Translations under genes and position numbers: made by a program
Assembly: GCA_905160935.1 (NCBI GenBank)
Contig: CAJHZI010000447.1
Coordinates: 305,501 to 369,500 of the forward strand
Origin: Enchytraeus crypticus
Lineage: Eukaryota; Annelida; Clitellata; Enchytraeida; Enchytraeidae
Reading direction: 5' to 3'
DNA length: 64,000 nucleotides
Shown here: positions 41,726-53,400 of the stretch, in pieces
Layout: each line of letters opens with the position of its first letter
Numbering within the stretch: position 1 is the stretch's first letter
Notes under the pieces: model-generated
What the model was told of the DNA's origin: nothing
The model's input: only the letters and a program-made list of their open reading frames with translations
The model's database searches: none

Positions 41726-43672
41726 TCAAATTCCAGTTACTCTTCTAGACTTAGCTTTTGCAAAGTTAGTGATAACGTCGTTAAAATTTATTTCCTGCAA
41801 AAGATCAGATTCAATGCTCATTATTACAAGATTAACCAGTCGTTCTTGAGTCATGGATGTTCTGAGACGATTTTCGATTAATTTGAGCTTCGAGAACGAA
41901 CGTTCGGCACTGCAGTTACTGACCATCAAAACGAGATATATTCTTAACACAACTGCGACATTTGGAAAACTATCCAAAACTCCTTTTCTAATAATGCAGT
42001 ATAAATGCAGTTCACTGCTAATGTCTGTAGGCTCTTCGTCTGTAAAGCTATAAGCAAACTTTGCGAACTGAAGCAGCTCATCAGTAAACGAATTGTCCAG
42101 ATCATCTGGGTACGCTTTGATGAGTGTTTCGGCTGCACTTTTAATATCAGCTGAAGATAGTTTTGATAAGCACCCAAAGCAACCAAATCGACTGGATAGT
42201 TCTTCATAAGCTTGGAGACGATGGTTCAAAGAATGTATGAATTGGTCAATTACAGGGAGGAAGCTCTCTACTTTGTACCTTATTGACGGCTCTAGTTTTG
42301 TCTCTTCTGCTGATCCATAGTCCAAGGGATCAAGGCGAGCATTGCGACGCCTCTTTCGTTTTACCATCTGCATGTAACTAGTTGACTGACTTAGCTCTTT
42401 ACCTTGCTCTTCATAGTTTTCAAAGAAATCACGTCTTGTGTGGATGAAGTCCCTCAAACTAGTAAGTAGAGCAAATGCTGTATTCAGATCAAGCTTTGCA
42501 CATTGCAAACTACGATTGGTTGCATCCACCCTCTGAAGAATATCATCCCAGAATGCTGTGTAAATCCCGATTTCCAACTGATTCATCCGAGCCAATAGTC
42601 CTTCAGCCTCACAACGAACGCAAGCCTTCTCTTCAACATTATCGTTGATCTGGTCTAATGCTCTACTTATTTGCTGGTACCCCAACTTCAAAGCCTTTGT
42701 TGCGTCGGCTCTGCATGACCACCTAGTAGTGGTGACCCGCTTGAGAGTTAAGGAATCATTGGCAGATTTCAAAGCTTCAGCTAGAATTTTATTTCGATGT
42801 GTAGAGTTTGTAAAGAAGGTGTATAGTTTTTCAAGAAAGTCAAAGTAATTCACTGCACTTGAGCAGGACTCGGCTGCATTTTTTCCAACGAGATTGAGAG
42901 AGTGTGCTGTGCAAGGAATCCAGGACGCATAAGCATTTCTCTCAATTACCTTAGCCTGCAAACCATTGTAGATGCCGCTCATGGCAGAAGCATTATCATA
43001 GCTCTGACCTCTAATGTTTTCCACATCAAGCTCATGTTCATTTAGAAACTCTATCAGAGCATCAAATATTTCTTGCGCTTTATGTCCTTTGTTGGCCATG
43101 AATGTAACAAAACGCTCTACAGGAGAATCATTCTCAAGGTACCGAAGCACTAGAGTCAATTGATCCACATGACTTTCGTCAGGTGTGGAGTCCAATGAAA
43201 TAGAAAAGTACTTAGATAGCTTAACACGACGAACAATTTCAACTAAAACTGTTCTTCCCATAATTGATATCAGCTCCTCCATTATTGCTGAAGACAAATA
43301 GTTAGTGTGACCACTACCTCGACTGCCATAGTTCTTCATGTGTTGAGCTAGAAATGTGTCGTAGAGTGCAATCAGCTCTAGAATACCAAGGAAATTTCCA
43401 TTTTTTGGCGAACCAAGTAATTCATTGTCTCCTCGAAATGCTAATCCGCGCTCAGCAATGAATTTTATAACAGTAATAACACGCTCCAAAACCAATTTCC
43501 AGTATTGCTCCTGTTTCTGGATTTCTTGCTGCAAATTGGTATCAATTCTTTCTAGTATCTTCTGTCTCTGATTAAATGCAATAGTCGATTCAATGTGTTC
43601 TTTGGATTGTTCATGACAACGAAGCTTTTCAAGGGCACGCTTCCAGTTTGAAAATCCTTTGCCAACTAGCAA
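41726..43672 (-). CDS. hAT-family transposase (ZMYM1/DUF4371-like)
   Basis: 648 codons with no stop or frameshift. GFSNWKRALEKLRCHEQSKE follows where the TTF zinc finger normally ends. A DUF4371-type segment (residues about 100-240) has presumed catalytic Asp161 (SLDSTPDESH) and Asp226 (QSYDNASAMSG), then WIPCTAHSLNLVG, TRWSCRADA, and the C-terminal hAT dimerisation region NCSAERSFSKLKLIENRLRT. The frame opens with TTG, and an in-frame TGA lies about 25 nt upstream, so the N-terminal zinc finger is lost or on an undetected exon. A domesticated gene is possible but less likely given the terminal repeats and TSD. Confidence 0.85.
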   Translation of the reverse strand: MLVGKGFSNWKRALEKLRCHEQSKEHIESTIAFNQRQKILERIDTNLQQEIQKQEQYWKLVLERVITVIKFIAERGLAFRGDNELLGSPKNGNFLGILELIALYDTFLAQHMKNYGSRGSGHTNYLSSAIMEELISIMGRTVLVEIVRRVKLSKYFSISLDSTPDESHVDQLTLVLRYLENDSPVERFVTFMANKGHKAQEIFDALIEFLNEHELDVENIRGQSYDNASAMSGIYNGLQAKVIERNAYASWIPCTAHSLNLVGKNAAESCSSAVNYFDFLEKLYTFFTNSTHRNKILAEALKSANDSLTLKRVTTTRWSCRADATKALKLGYQQISRALDQINDNVEEKACVRCEAEGLLARMNQLEIGIYTAFWDDILQRVDATNRSLQCAKLDLNTAFALLTSLRDFIHTRRDFFENYEEQGKELSQSTSYMQMVKRKRRRNARLDPLDYGSAEETKLEPSIRYKVESFLPVIDQFIHSLNHRLQAYEELSSRFGCFGCLSKLSSADIKSAAETLIKAYPDDLDNSFTDELLQFAKFAYSFTDEEPTDISSELHLYCIIRKGVLDSFPNVAVVLRIYLVLMVSNCSAERSFSKLKLIENRLRTSMTQERLVNLVIMSIESDLLQEINFNDVITNFAKAKSRRVTGI

Positions 43673-44013
43673 CGAGTGAGCTACAGTAGTTAGTAGGCCC
43701 CTAATTCACCCATAGGCTTTATATTAATATACAGTACATGTATATTTGTAGGCTACCATAATTAAGAATTGTCAAATTGTCATAGCGCATATTAAATTAA
43801 TTTATTATTAAATAATAATTTAAATTAATTTATTTCTCTTAAATTGAAAGTTACAATTGTGACATTGTACATTTCAAGACTTGTTATATTTAATATATTA
43901 CACTCATTTTTTAAATTTTAGACTCTAAAAAATTGATGAATCTGGTGGGAGGCCCCGTTTGGTGGGGGGCCCGGGCCCCCTGGGCCCCCCCTAAATACGG
44001 GCCTGTTATTATT

Positions 44014-46190
44014 ATTATATATTTGTAGATCAGAGTTGCAGACACGAGTAAATAAATACAGAACAAGCCTCTGAACAAGTTGTAGTATCACTGAACCAGT
44101 TACAACAGCTGCTGAAACTGAAACCAGCTCTCTACAGATCTAACATGAAGTAGCCTTAGAAGAAACGGCAGACTGATATTATACTAATGGTTATAAAGGA
44201 ATACTTTGAGCTGGAGTGTAGCCTGGATTTTGTAATGGGGAGGATCAGGGGTTGGATATAGGAATTTGTAATATCAGTTGATAGTATATTGAACTGAAAA
44301 AGTAATGCTATATAGACTATTAGTTACTGAACTTACAGGTGATATACAAATTACACAATAAGCTGATATACAAATTACACAATAATTTATTTAACCAATT
44401 TTACAGGCATATATCTGTCATAATCTTTCGGCACTCAGTGCAGGATTGTTTTGGACGGTTGGAAGACATTAATTAATTATTAAATTTGCGTCTTTTATTT
44501 TAACATAATAAACAAATGCTTTTCTTTACATAAACGTCACTTTAACGGTATGTCGAATGTGTCATGACCGTTTAGCAACTCACATAATGTATATTATTAG
44601 GCCACTTCAAATGGCACTTTTGACAGTTGTATAATGCTTTCTACTTTTTTGTACTTCCTTCCGATCCCCAGCAAACTAATTGCACCCAACCCCTGCGGTG
44701 AGAGCACCAGATAGCTGATGGAAAGGTGCCGCGTTCCTTAATAAAGCATGTTACTTTTCCACTATTTTATGTCACTTAAAAATTCATATCATAGACTTTT
44801 TTCCTGCGTTATAGTACTTTTTTCTAAATAAATGTTTAGGATCAAATTTAAGTTTAACCATTAACATTCATTTGCTAATCATGACGCGATATCAGGCAGT
44901 CATGAACAAATACTGTAATAAGGTAGCAAATACTGTAATAAGGTAGCAAATACTGTCACAGCATGAATAACTTTAATAAGTGCAATAAACATGCAATGAG
45001 AAACTCTTTATTATTATTAACAACAAATATGATAAACAGACTATAAATACCAAAAATATATCAAACATTGAGGAACTTGTCTATCAATTCTATTATTTCA
45101 ATTTTTCTCATTAACAGTATGTCCAGGAATGATAGAATATTTTAACAATATTACATGCATATACATGTATGCCTAGCCAGGAAAATTGACGGTACTAATG
45201 TTCATATTTCTCACAAGTTGACAAGCTGAAAGATAATACAAGTTGAGTAGCAGAAATAAGTGAATTATTTAAACACAATCATATTTTTATAATATAATTT
45301 AAGGACGGCTGCACTTAGTTTGGCCTGTATGCCATATTACAGGCGAGAAACTTCGCAGCATGCAGGTCATTAAGCCTCTCCACCACGTCAAGGTGTCAGC
45401 CCACGGAGAGGTTCTTAAATAGACCTAACTAGATCTTAACTATACATATGTCAACGTGACCACTTTCCATACCACATCAAATTCCCTGACTTTGATGGAT
45501 CGACGTAGATCTCAGACGACAATTAGCAATGAAAACTTATATAGCAGTGTCATGGCCGAACTCGGTCTTCAAGACTACTTTAAAGAAAGAGTTCAGTAGT
45601 AATAATAAACTAAATAGCAATTGCATCTAAATGACAACGTTAGAGATGATTTTAAAACATTATACACATTTCTAATTAGTTCCAACACACAATTTTTGAA
45701 GTAATGACATTAATCTCTGATTGCTTTATGCTCAATACTAACGCAGCCTATTTTTCAACTGTACTGTATGAGTCTTTAACATTTTTAAATTAAAAAGTTA
45801 AGTAAGGCCAAATTAATCATTTCCCGCCTTTTTCCATTTTCCCTGACCACTTTCAAATTGCCTGACTTTTCCAGATGGTTTTCTAGATGAATGAACAACC
45901 TGATACATAGATACTAGGGATGTCTGATTTGAATTTTTCACATAAGACGGAACTGGATTTCAAACACAAATCTGGTCAGAACTGAAATCGGTAACATCAC
46001 ACAATCATACATTCCTATATAGTTATAAAAACAAGTCTTATATCGTTTTTTTCGTTTTTAATGCATTTATGTTTCCGTAAAAACTTTGAATAACATTGAC
46101 ATGGACACAAATTACATAAACTTTAAATAATCATGACTTTCCCCAAGAAAATGCACTAGAGAGTCTCTTCTGTACTGTACAACAGACACC
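44014..46190. other. Intergenic, mostly unannotated
   Basis: A 19-20 bp direct repeat (GGTAGCAAATACTGTAATAA) occurs three times at 44900-44960. Otherwise no coding signal. Confidence 0.35.
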
Positions 46191-46199
46191 TTCTGCCCA

Positions 46200-46318
46200 A
46201 CCAGGATGGCACAATGGTAGAGCTCGACACGCAGGGAGTCAATCACTTTCAGCAGAGATTAACTTCGTTCAACTGACGCGCAGCTTAACCGACTGCGCTA
46301 ATCCCGCCCCCTCTTTTC
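46200..46318 (-). mobile_element. tRNA-like fragment (possible SINE)
   Basis: The minus strand reads GGGATTAGCGCAGTCGGTTA then AGCTGCGCG, a good pol III A-box context. No clear B box; too diverged to be a functional tRNA. Confidence 0.35.
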
Positions 46319-46547
46319 GTATTAAATTAATATTTAATTTAATACAGTCGTTGAAGTTATCAATCAATAAGTAAGATATCTAGATTCAGTCAAATCGAGG
46401 ACAGGTAAAATTTCCAAAAAATAATTATTAGAGGCATTTTTTAGGAATTTGAATCCTGGACCATTTGATGTCAGGTCCTCATTTTACCTCAGATTAAAAA
46501 TTGTAGAATCAGGTTCCTGACAAAAGGTCTATAATAGTATGACTAGT

Positions 46548-46588
46548 CTGGTGTTACAAGTCTTAACGACTTCCTGAATCAGTATAAT
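46548..46588. repeat. Short dispersed stem-loop repeat, copy 3
   Basis: CTGGTGTTACAAGTCTTAAC then GACTTCCTGAATCAGTATAA. The inner AAGTC/GACTT stem is kept; the outer stem has one G-T type change. Confidence 0.5.
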
Positions 46589-46925
46589 CCTTCTCACTGA
46601 ACCAAATATTAAATCTGTCATGGGCAGACTCTCCTTCATGTTTTTTCCTCCGATAATATGGAACTCTCTGCCACAAGATCTTCGATCTTGTAATTTTATT
46701 GGTACTTTCCTTGGCAAGCTAAAAACCCATCTCTTTCCGCCAGAGGTCTAAATTTTGACTCGCTTGCATTGGATCTTGGACTTGCACTATTTTGATCTCG
46801 CTTTCTCTTGTTGTCTCTGTGTACTTAGTCGTCATCGTACGGTGCTTTGGCGCCTGTTTGTGTAGAGTCTGCAGGAGACGTCCCTGACATTGCCTTATGG
46901 CGAGGAACCTGACAATAGATCCTTA
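46589..46925 (+). pseudogene. LINE 3' end of a different family
   Basis: The plus strand reads IWNSLPQDLRSCNFIGTFLG then KLKTHLFPPEV, the end of a CR1/L2-like ORF2, followed by a 3' UTR with GAGACGTCCCTGACATTGCC. A related 3' UTR occurs near 60395. Confidence 0.65.
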
Positions 46926-47159
46926 TTGATTGATTGATGGAAATTACGTGTAGTTAAGCTAATTTAAAGTTAGAGTTGGTAGCGGATGTAGAACAAGAAA
47001 TAAGAACGCTCTCTCCATGTTGGACATTGAATTCTGGAGAATATTGAGTTTTAAAAAGAAAATAGATTGACAAATATTTATTTTTGGTCTTTATTCTGGC
47101 TAAGTTTCGATACTGTAATTAAAATTTAAAAAACTCCTCTGACTGACATTAAGACAAGA

Positions 47160-47320
47160 AGTGACGGATCTATCATTATGTCAGATGGGCAGTCGCCCGA
47201 TCATTGCGCGCCGTCTGTTGAATCACAAAGCATCATCCTCTGCGCCCTCCCTATCCCACTCCGTGAAAGCCGCCAACCTGATTGGTGCTTTCATGTTTGA
47301 CTGAGTAAAACTTCAGCATT
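47160..47320 (+). promoter_or_regulatory. Probable CNOT1 promoter/5' UTR region
   Basis: A GC-richer patch (GCGCGCCGTCTG near 47206, GCGCCCTCCC near 47240) with ATTGG (inverted CCAAT) at 47281, immediately upstream of the CNOT1 ATG, within otherwise AT-rich DNA. Inferred from position and composition only. Confidence 0.4.
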
Positions 47321-47422
47321 ATGAATCTTGATTCTTTGTCATTTGCCTTGTCTCAGATAAGCTACGCAGTCGCTGGGTTAACTAAGAAGAATTTTAAGTC
47401 GAACGTCGTCGAGATATCAAAT
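47321..47422 (+). CDS. CNOT1: CNOT1 exon 1
   Basis: 34 codons from [23 protein letters not shown], then [14 protein letters not shown]. Donor AAT/GTGCGT, phase 0. The start aligns with the family start. Confidence 0.92.
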
Positions 47423-50400
47423 GTGCGTGCACTCTATTCATTTAGTTCAAGTACACTATCAACTAGCTTTATCATTAAATTCTGCTATTTCATTAGTAGA
47501 TTAATTGACGTGTTATAAATTTACCGTTATAATATTGAACAAATGTGATTAGGGTTATGAAGGAAAATATAGTTAGGTTGAATGGATAAATTGGCTGAAA
47601 TTATAATTGAAAATCAGTTTAGAGTGTCTCTAGGTTAATATCATTTTAACATCCAACCAACTAGTGTGAGTGATGAATCAAACAATATTCTGAAATATAA
47701 TACTACCAAACAGTAAAAATATATTGGAATAGGATTGACTCTTTGGGGTAGAAATTTTTGCAACTGTGTTATATTTGAACGCATTTCTTATTGGATTAGC
47801 TAAACAACATGTATTCAACAGTGCCTGTTCATTCCAAAATTCACAAAAGCAATTCATGCTTTGGCAGTAGTAACAGAAACTTACCTAATTAGTTAAAGAT
47901 TGCTTAGAGCTTTTAAAGTAATCATTGAATACAATAGCCACTGATAATCGTATCTGTTAATTTGTTCACTTTAAAGTATTTGCTTTTTGGCACTAAGACC
48001 ACATTGCCATTCTGATGCTTCCGGTGGTTTGCAATTTAAGTTATTCAATAAATTTTGCAGGCTTTAATCTTGATGTTAAAATGTTTATGCTCAAGAGCGT
48101 TGATAGGAACAAGGTAGGGTATGAATGCAAAGAATGAGCAATCAGTAATGCTCAATATTTGTTTTCTTGCATATTATAAATGGCAGTAAATGAAGACTAA
48201 AGTATGTTTCACTTAGGATTCCCTTGCTAAGTCAGTGGTTTAGAGATGAATTTGTTTTAGATGATGATGTTTAGGTTAATCCAGATAGCTATCGTTTTCA
48301 AGCATATTCATTAAACTACATAAACTGGAAAAGATTTTATTAATGATATTTTTTAGCCAGTACTGAGATGACTAAATTCTGTTAAATTTCGTAATAAATG
48401 TTAATTTTTTATTTGGCTTGTACCATGTTTTGTGCAGCTTGTTAGTACACACGGAGCGGAGGCTGATAGACATCTATATAGGTGTCTCTTTTCACATATT
48501 GATTTTAGCAGCGATGCTAGAGGTTCTGGCAAGGATACATATCAGGTACTGGTGCCTTTTCATCATTACACACTAAACATTTTATATTACTATTTTTCAC
48601 AAAAAACTTAATGCAAATTCTTAAATATTTTAAATCAGAATAGAGACCTGTTTGTTTTCAGGCTTAAGTCAACCATAGCATTAAATTAAATTGATCTCTA
48701 TTCAATTAAGTAATGCAGGAGATACGGAGTCCATGCTGTACTCTTGCATCTAGCCTGGCATGTGTGTTAATATTGGTTTTGTGAAGTTGATACATATTGA
48801 ATTCAGTAAACATATTTCAGTCGCTTATTTTTTTAATGACTTTTCATCCCTAACATCCTTTTTATTCGAAAATGCCTTAAGCAGGTCATCATTATATTGT
48901 ATTTTCTTAAATATAATTGAATTAGTTGTTTGTAAGATTTTGTGGCTAATCGGACTGCTAATAGCAGTTATTTCTGCAAAAAGGTTTTAGTTGTGTTTGT
49001 ATATTGTTATCGCACAGATACAGTACTTAATTCAGGAGTGTCCAAACCTAATAGCTAAACCTAACTTTGCTTCAATCTTCTGCTACATTCTAGACAGTCC
49101 ACTGCATCAGCAGAAGGTAGCTATTTTTATAGAATATCCAGTTAAAAGAGTGGTCTATGTATAAGTATGGATCTTTGTTGTTTTGCATTAGGGTCATTCC
49201 ATGTCAACTGGTTCAATGCTCCCCAGGTGACCCTCTCAGATTTGAATGATATTTTAACAGTGTAAAGTAAAACATGTCTCTAGGCTAGATTTAAAATTTA
49301 AAATCAATCGGGTGACCGGTTGGGGAGTTAGGCAGTCATTTCGACCCCACAGTAGTGCGAAAAATAAAACGTGTGTTATTTTTCTGTACTTTAAACTGCA
49401 GTAATTTGGCTACTTATGGTCCTATCTACATGAAACTACCAAAGAATACTATATTTGATGCATAGATTCAGAAAGAACTCAGAATTCTAGTGACATATAT
49501 TTTGGCTGCTACAGCAGCTCAAACTTGATGTTTTGCAAAAGTAGGAATTTAAAAATAACCAAATTTGAGTCCTGATAATTCGCAAATTTGACCAACCACA
49601 TTATTGAAAGCCATTTAGTGTAACAATATGGACATATCTCAATAATATAAAGCACTTGTCACCTTCAGAAGCAGCTTGGATTTAGAAAACCACCAGCTCA
49701 AACTTTTAAAAAATTGAAGCATCACCCAATTTTTGGACAACTTCAAGGCCATGGTTAGGCATGTAGGCAGTAGATCACAACCTTCAAGCTGCTGCTATTT
49801 ACACGTTGATATGTTACTAACTTACTGTAAAAATATTTATTTCTTAACTCTGTTATCAGAACTTATAGCAATAGCCATGTAAACTTACCCATAGAAGGTC
49901 ATTTTTACACAAACAATTAAATGCTAGTTATTTGTTGGCAATTTAAAGTGCTATATCTCGTCTGTTTATGGTCCTATCTATATGAAACTAATCCAAAATA
50001 CTATAAATACTGCATAGATTCATCATATGCACTCATAATTCATGTGGCGTGTAAATCTTGGCAGCTGCTAAAATCTTGGCAGCTCAAACTTTATGTTTCA
50101 ATAAATTTCGATAAGATGGAAATTTACGAAAGCTAACTTTGAAACTCAATCATTCTGAAAATTTACAAAGCAGATGCAAGAAATCAATTTCCATTTCAAC
50201 ACAAAACTCTGAGCCCAAGAAACTTGCAAAATAGAGCTTTATAAATCTAATCAAATTAAAGGTGTATGATTTTATATTTTAATCAATTGTTTCAAGTTTG
50301 AGCTGATGGTGTGCCAACTTCTAGCTGTTTTTGAAGTTCAGAAGTGTTTTATATTATTTCGATATGTCCAAGTTATTAAACTAAATGGATTTCTTGCATG

Positions 50401-53400
50401 TGCTTTATAATTTCTTAGAATGAATGAGTTTCAAAGTTAGCTTTTATAAATTTTAAACATATCGAAACTTAATGAAACATAAATTTTGAGCTGGTGCTGC
50501 TGCCAAGATATACATGCCAGATGAATTATGAGTGCATGTTCTGAATCTATGCAACGTAGATAGTATCTTGGATTAGTTTCATATAGACAGGACCATAAAC
50601 AGCCGAGATATAGCACTTTAAAGTAGCGAAAAATAATAAGCATTTTAATTTTTTGTGTAAAAACAATCTTCGATGGGTAAGTTTACATGGCTATTGCTAT
50701 GTGTTCTGATTGAGTTGAGAAATAAATATTTTTACAGTAAGTTAGTAACATATAGACCTGTAAATAGCACCAGTTTGAAGTTTGTGATCAACTGCCTACA
50801 TGCCTAACCATGGCCTTGAAGTTGTCCAAAAATTGAGTGATGCTTCAATTTTTTTAAAAGTTTGAGTTAGTGGTTTTCTAACTCCAACCTGCTTTTGAGG
50901 GTGACAAGTGCTTTATATTATTGAGATATGTCCATATTATTAAACCAAATGGCTTGCCATAATGTGGTTTGTCAATTTTGAGAATTATCAGGACTCAAAG
51001 TTGGCTTTTCAAAAATTGTTACTTTTGCAAAACATCAAGTTTGAGCTGATGTAGCAGCCAAGATATACATGCTACTTGAATTCTGAGTGTTTTTTCTGAT
51101 TCTACGCATCAAATATAGTATTGTTGGGAAGTTTCATATAGATAGGACCATAAACAGCCAAATTATAATAGTTCAAAGTACAGACGTTTTATTTTTCGCA
51201 CTGAAATGGATCTACGGTGGGGTCGAAATGACTGCCGTAACTCCCCAACCGGTCACACGATTGATTTTAAATCTGGCCTAGAGACATACTTTACTTTACG
51301 CTGTTAAAATATCATTTAAATCTGAGAGGGTCACCTGGGAAGATTATCAAAATTACCAGTTGACATGGAATGACCCATAATTATGCTTTAATTAAACTAT
51401 TGTAATTAAGCTCTGTGGACAACCGTATTATATATTTAATGAAAAATATATAAATAGATAATGTACTGTCTAGCTGTAGCCAGTACATGTCGGTTAAGAT
51501 ATCAGATGATGGATCAGTATATGCAGAGTTCAAATTTTGGGCTCGCCCGTTACTGATATCTCTTTTGAGAGATGAAACTGACGTTAGCGTTGCCTTTACG
51601 CTTTTTTATTATAAGGTGTTAAATTATTAATATTAACAATGAAAACTTGTGTATCTTTGTCATTTCTGGTACAGATTTACAGAAGCAATGTTAAAAGTAT
51701 AAAAAAAGTAAAATAAAGGAAAGCTAAAAAGCTAATGTTAACGAGAGTTTCCTGACTCGAAAGCGATGTTAGTGACGGGCGAGCCCAGGATTTGAACCCT
51801 GCACATCCTGATCCATGGCCGAATATCTTACCGACATCACTGACTCCAGCCAGTGGTGATAAATGAAGTATTATTGAGTTTTTTAGTAATGCAAAAGCAT
51901 CCTGGAGCCAAATTTGCCTTTGTCAGATATATTATGCCAAATGTCTATCTGGAATGTGCAGCTAAGGGTGTATGAAAATCTTCCTATTGATAACATGTCT
52001 TGCCAATGAATTTCCTTGTATTTTTGGTGTTCAGAATTGGCTCTTGAATTTACAAGGTACATTGTTCAATTTAAGAATTTGATTGCTTATTTAGTCAAGT
52101 GTTTCTTTATTAAATTCCAGTTCATCAGAATGTGCTCAAGGATTTTTGTATAGAGAGAATGGATTATTGAGTATATTTCAGACAGCGTAAATTGCTAACA
52201 ATTAGTGAAACTAAGCTAGTCAAGTATTCTAAATATTTGCATGTCGACCATATAAGAGCAGGCTGTATAGATAATGATCACACAATGATCACAGCTCTAG
52301 TTAAGCTTATCTTGATAATCTTGTTTATTATTATAGGAAAGAAGTAATAGCAAAAGACCTGAACTAAGGTTTAATGGAAAAAAGCTGGTAAAGCTAAGGT
52401 TAATGTCAGTTTCCTCACTCGAAAGCGATGTCAGTGACGGGCGAGCCCAGGATTTGAACCCGCACCTACTGATCCGCGGTCGAATATCTTACCGACTTCG
52501 CCACTGGCTCCAGCCTAGTTATATAGGAGATATAATAATCTCAAAACTTTAGTGTTGACTGCATTGAGTAATCCTATGATGTGGATCTGCCATTAGGTAT
52601 AAAGTTACTGTTCTAAAGATAGGGTGAGTGATGTCACTCAGTCTCCGTTCAAGCTTATGTGACACCCCCTAGCTATGTATATTCCTAGTTATTTTGACAT
52701 AAATTCCCTGTTGTGGAGTAGTTGGGCTTATTTGCTTTTGCTTTTCCTTTTCATTATAATGAAATGTGCAATTGGTGATGATGCGACAATGTGTGTTAAG
52801 CAAAGCATGGGCAACAGTAATCTTCAGGAGTAGTGATTGATTGATTGTTTCATTACAGACGCTTAAACCTAGCGCACAGTTATTCACACAGTTCAGTAAA
52901 GTACTAAAGCTTACCTGTGTTCAGGAAGTTGTGTTTGGCCTTGCTGCCCTCAAATCCTCTAATCCTGATATTCGCAAGTTTGCTACTCAATTTGTGAAAC
53001 AGAAGCTTCCTCAGCTTCTCAATTCTTATATAGATTCTGGTTAGTTTGCAAAATAAAATTTGGCTTTCAGTCTTTCTTAAACTGTGCTTATATAACTTAC
53101 GATTAAGTTTGAGATATAATTAAGAGTAATCTGCATTGAATTTTCTGACTTAAAAATACTATATAGCAACTAGGTGTGCTCCGGATTTGATTTTTTCAAA
53201 TGTGCCGGAACCGGATTTCAAACCCAAATCCGGTCGGAACCAGATTCAGATTTGACCTAGTTATAATTGCAATATTAAAGAACTATATAAAGCCAATGTT
53301 AACGTCAGTTTCATCTCTCCAAAGTGATATAGTCACATGCGAGCCCAGGATTTGAATCCCGCACATACTGATTTGCAATTGGAAGTCGTCGTTATATCAC

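Larger units (their letters stand above)
41278..44005 (-). mobile_element. hAT transposon with near-intact transposase, TSD TTATTATT
   Basis: Ends CAGGGGCGGATTTGAC and (reverse complement) CAGGCCCGTATTTAGG, each followed by G-rich GGGGCCC tracts, form imperfect inverted repeats. TTATTATT flanks both sides (41270-41277, 44006-44013), although the surrounding ATT repeats make this less informative. The 2,728-bp unit contains one large transposase frame on the minus strand and a SINE near its left end. Confidence 0.8.

Noticed and set aside
41726..43672. Domesticated ZMYM-like host gene
   Set aside because: Flanking inverted ends and an 8-bp duplication mark it as a transposon; host function cannot be excluded but is not supported.
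49921..50643. Two similar 70-codon frames (FKVLYL...CLWS...YETNP) on opposite strands
   Set aside because: They are the matching positions of the two arms of the fold-back element, so their similarity is explained by DNA palindromy, not coding.
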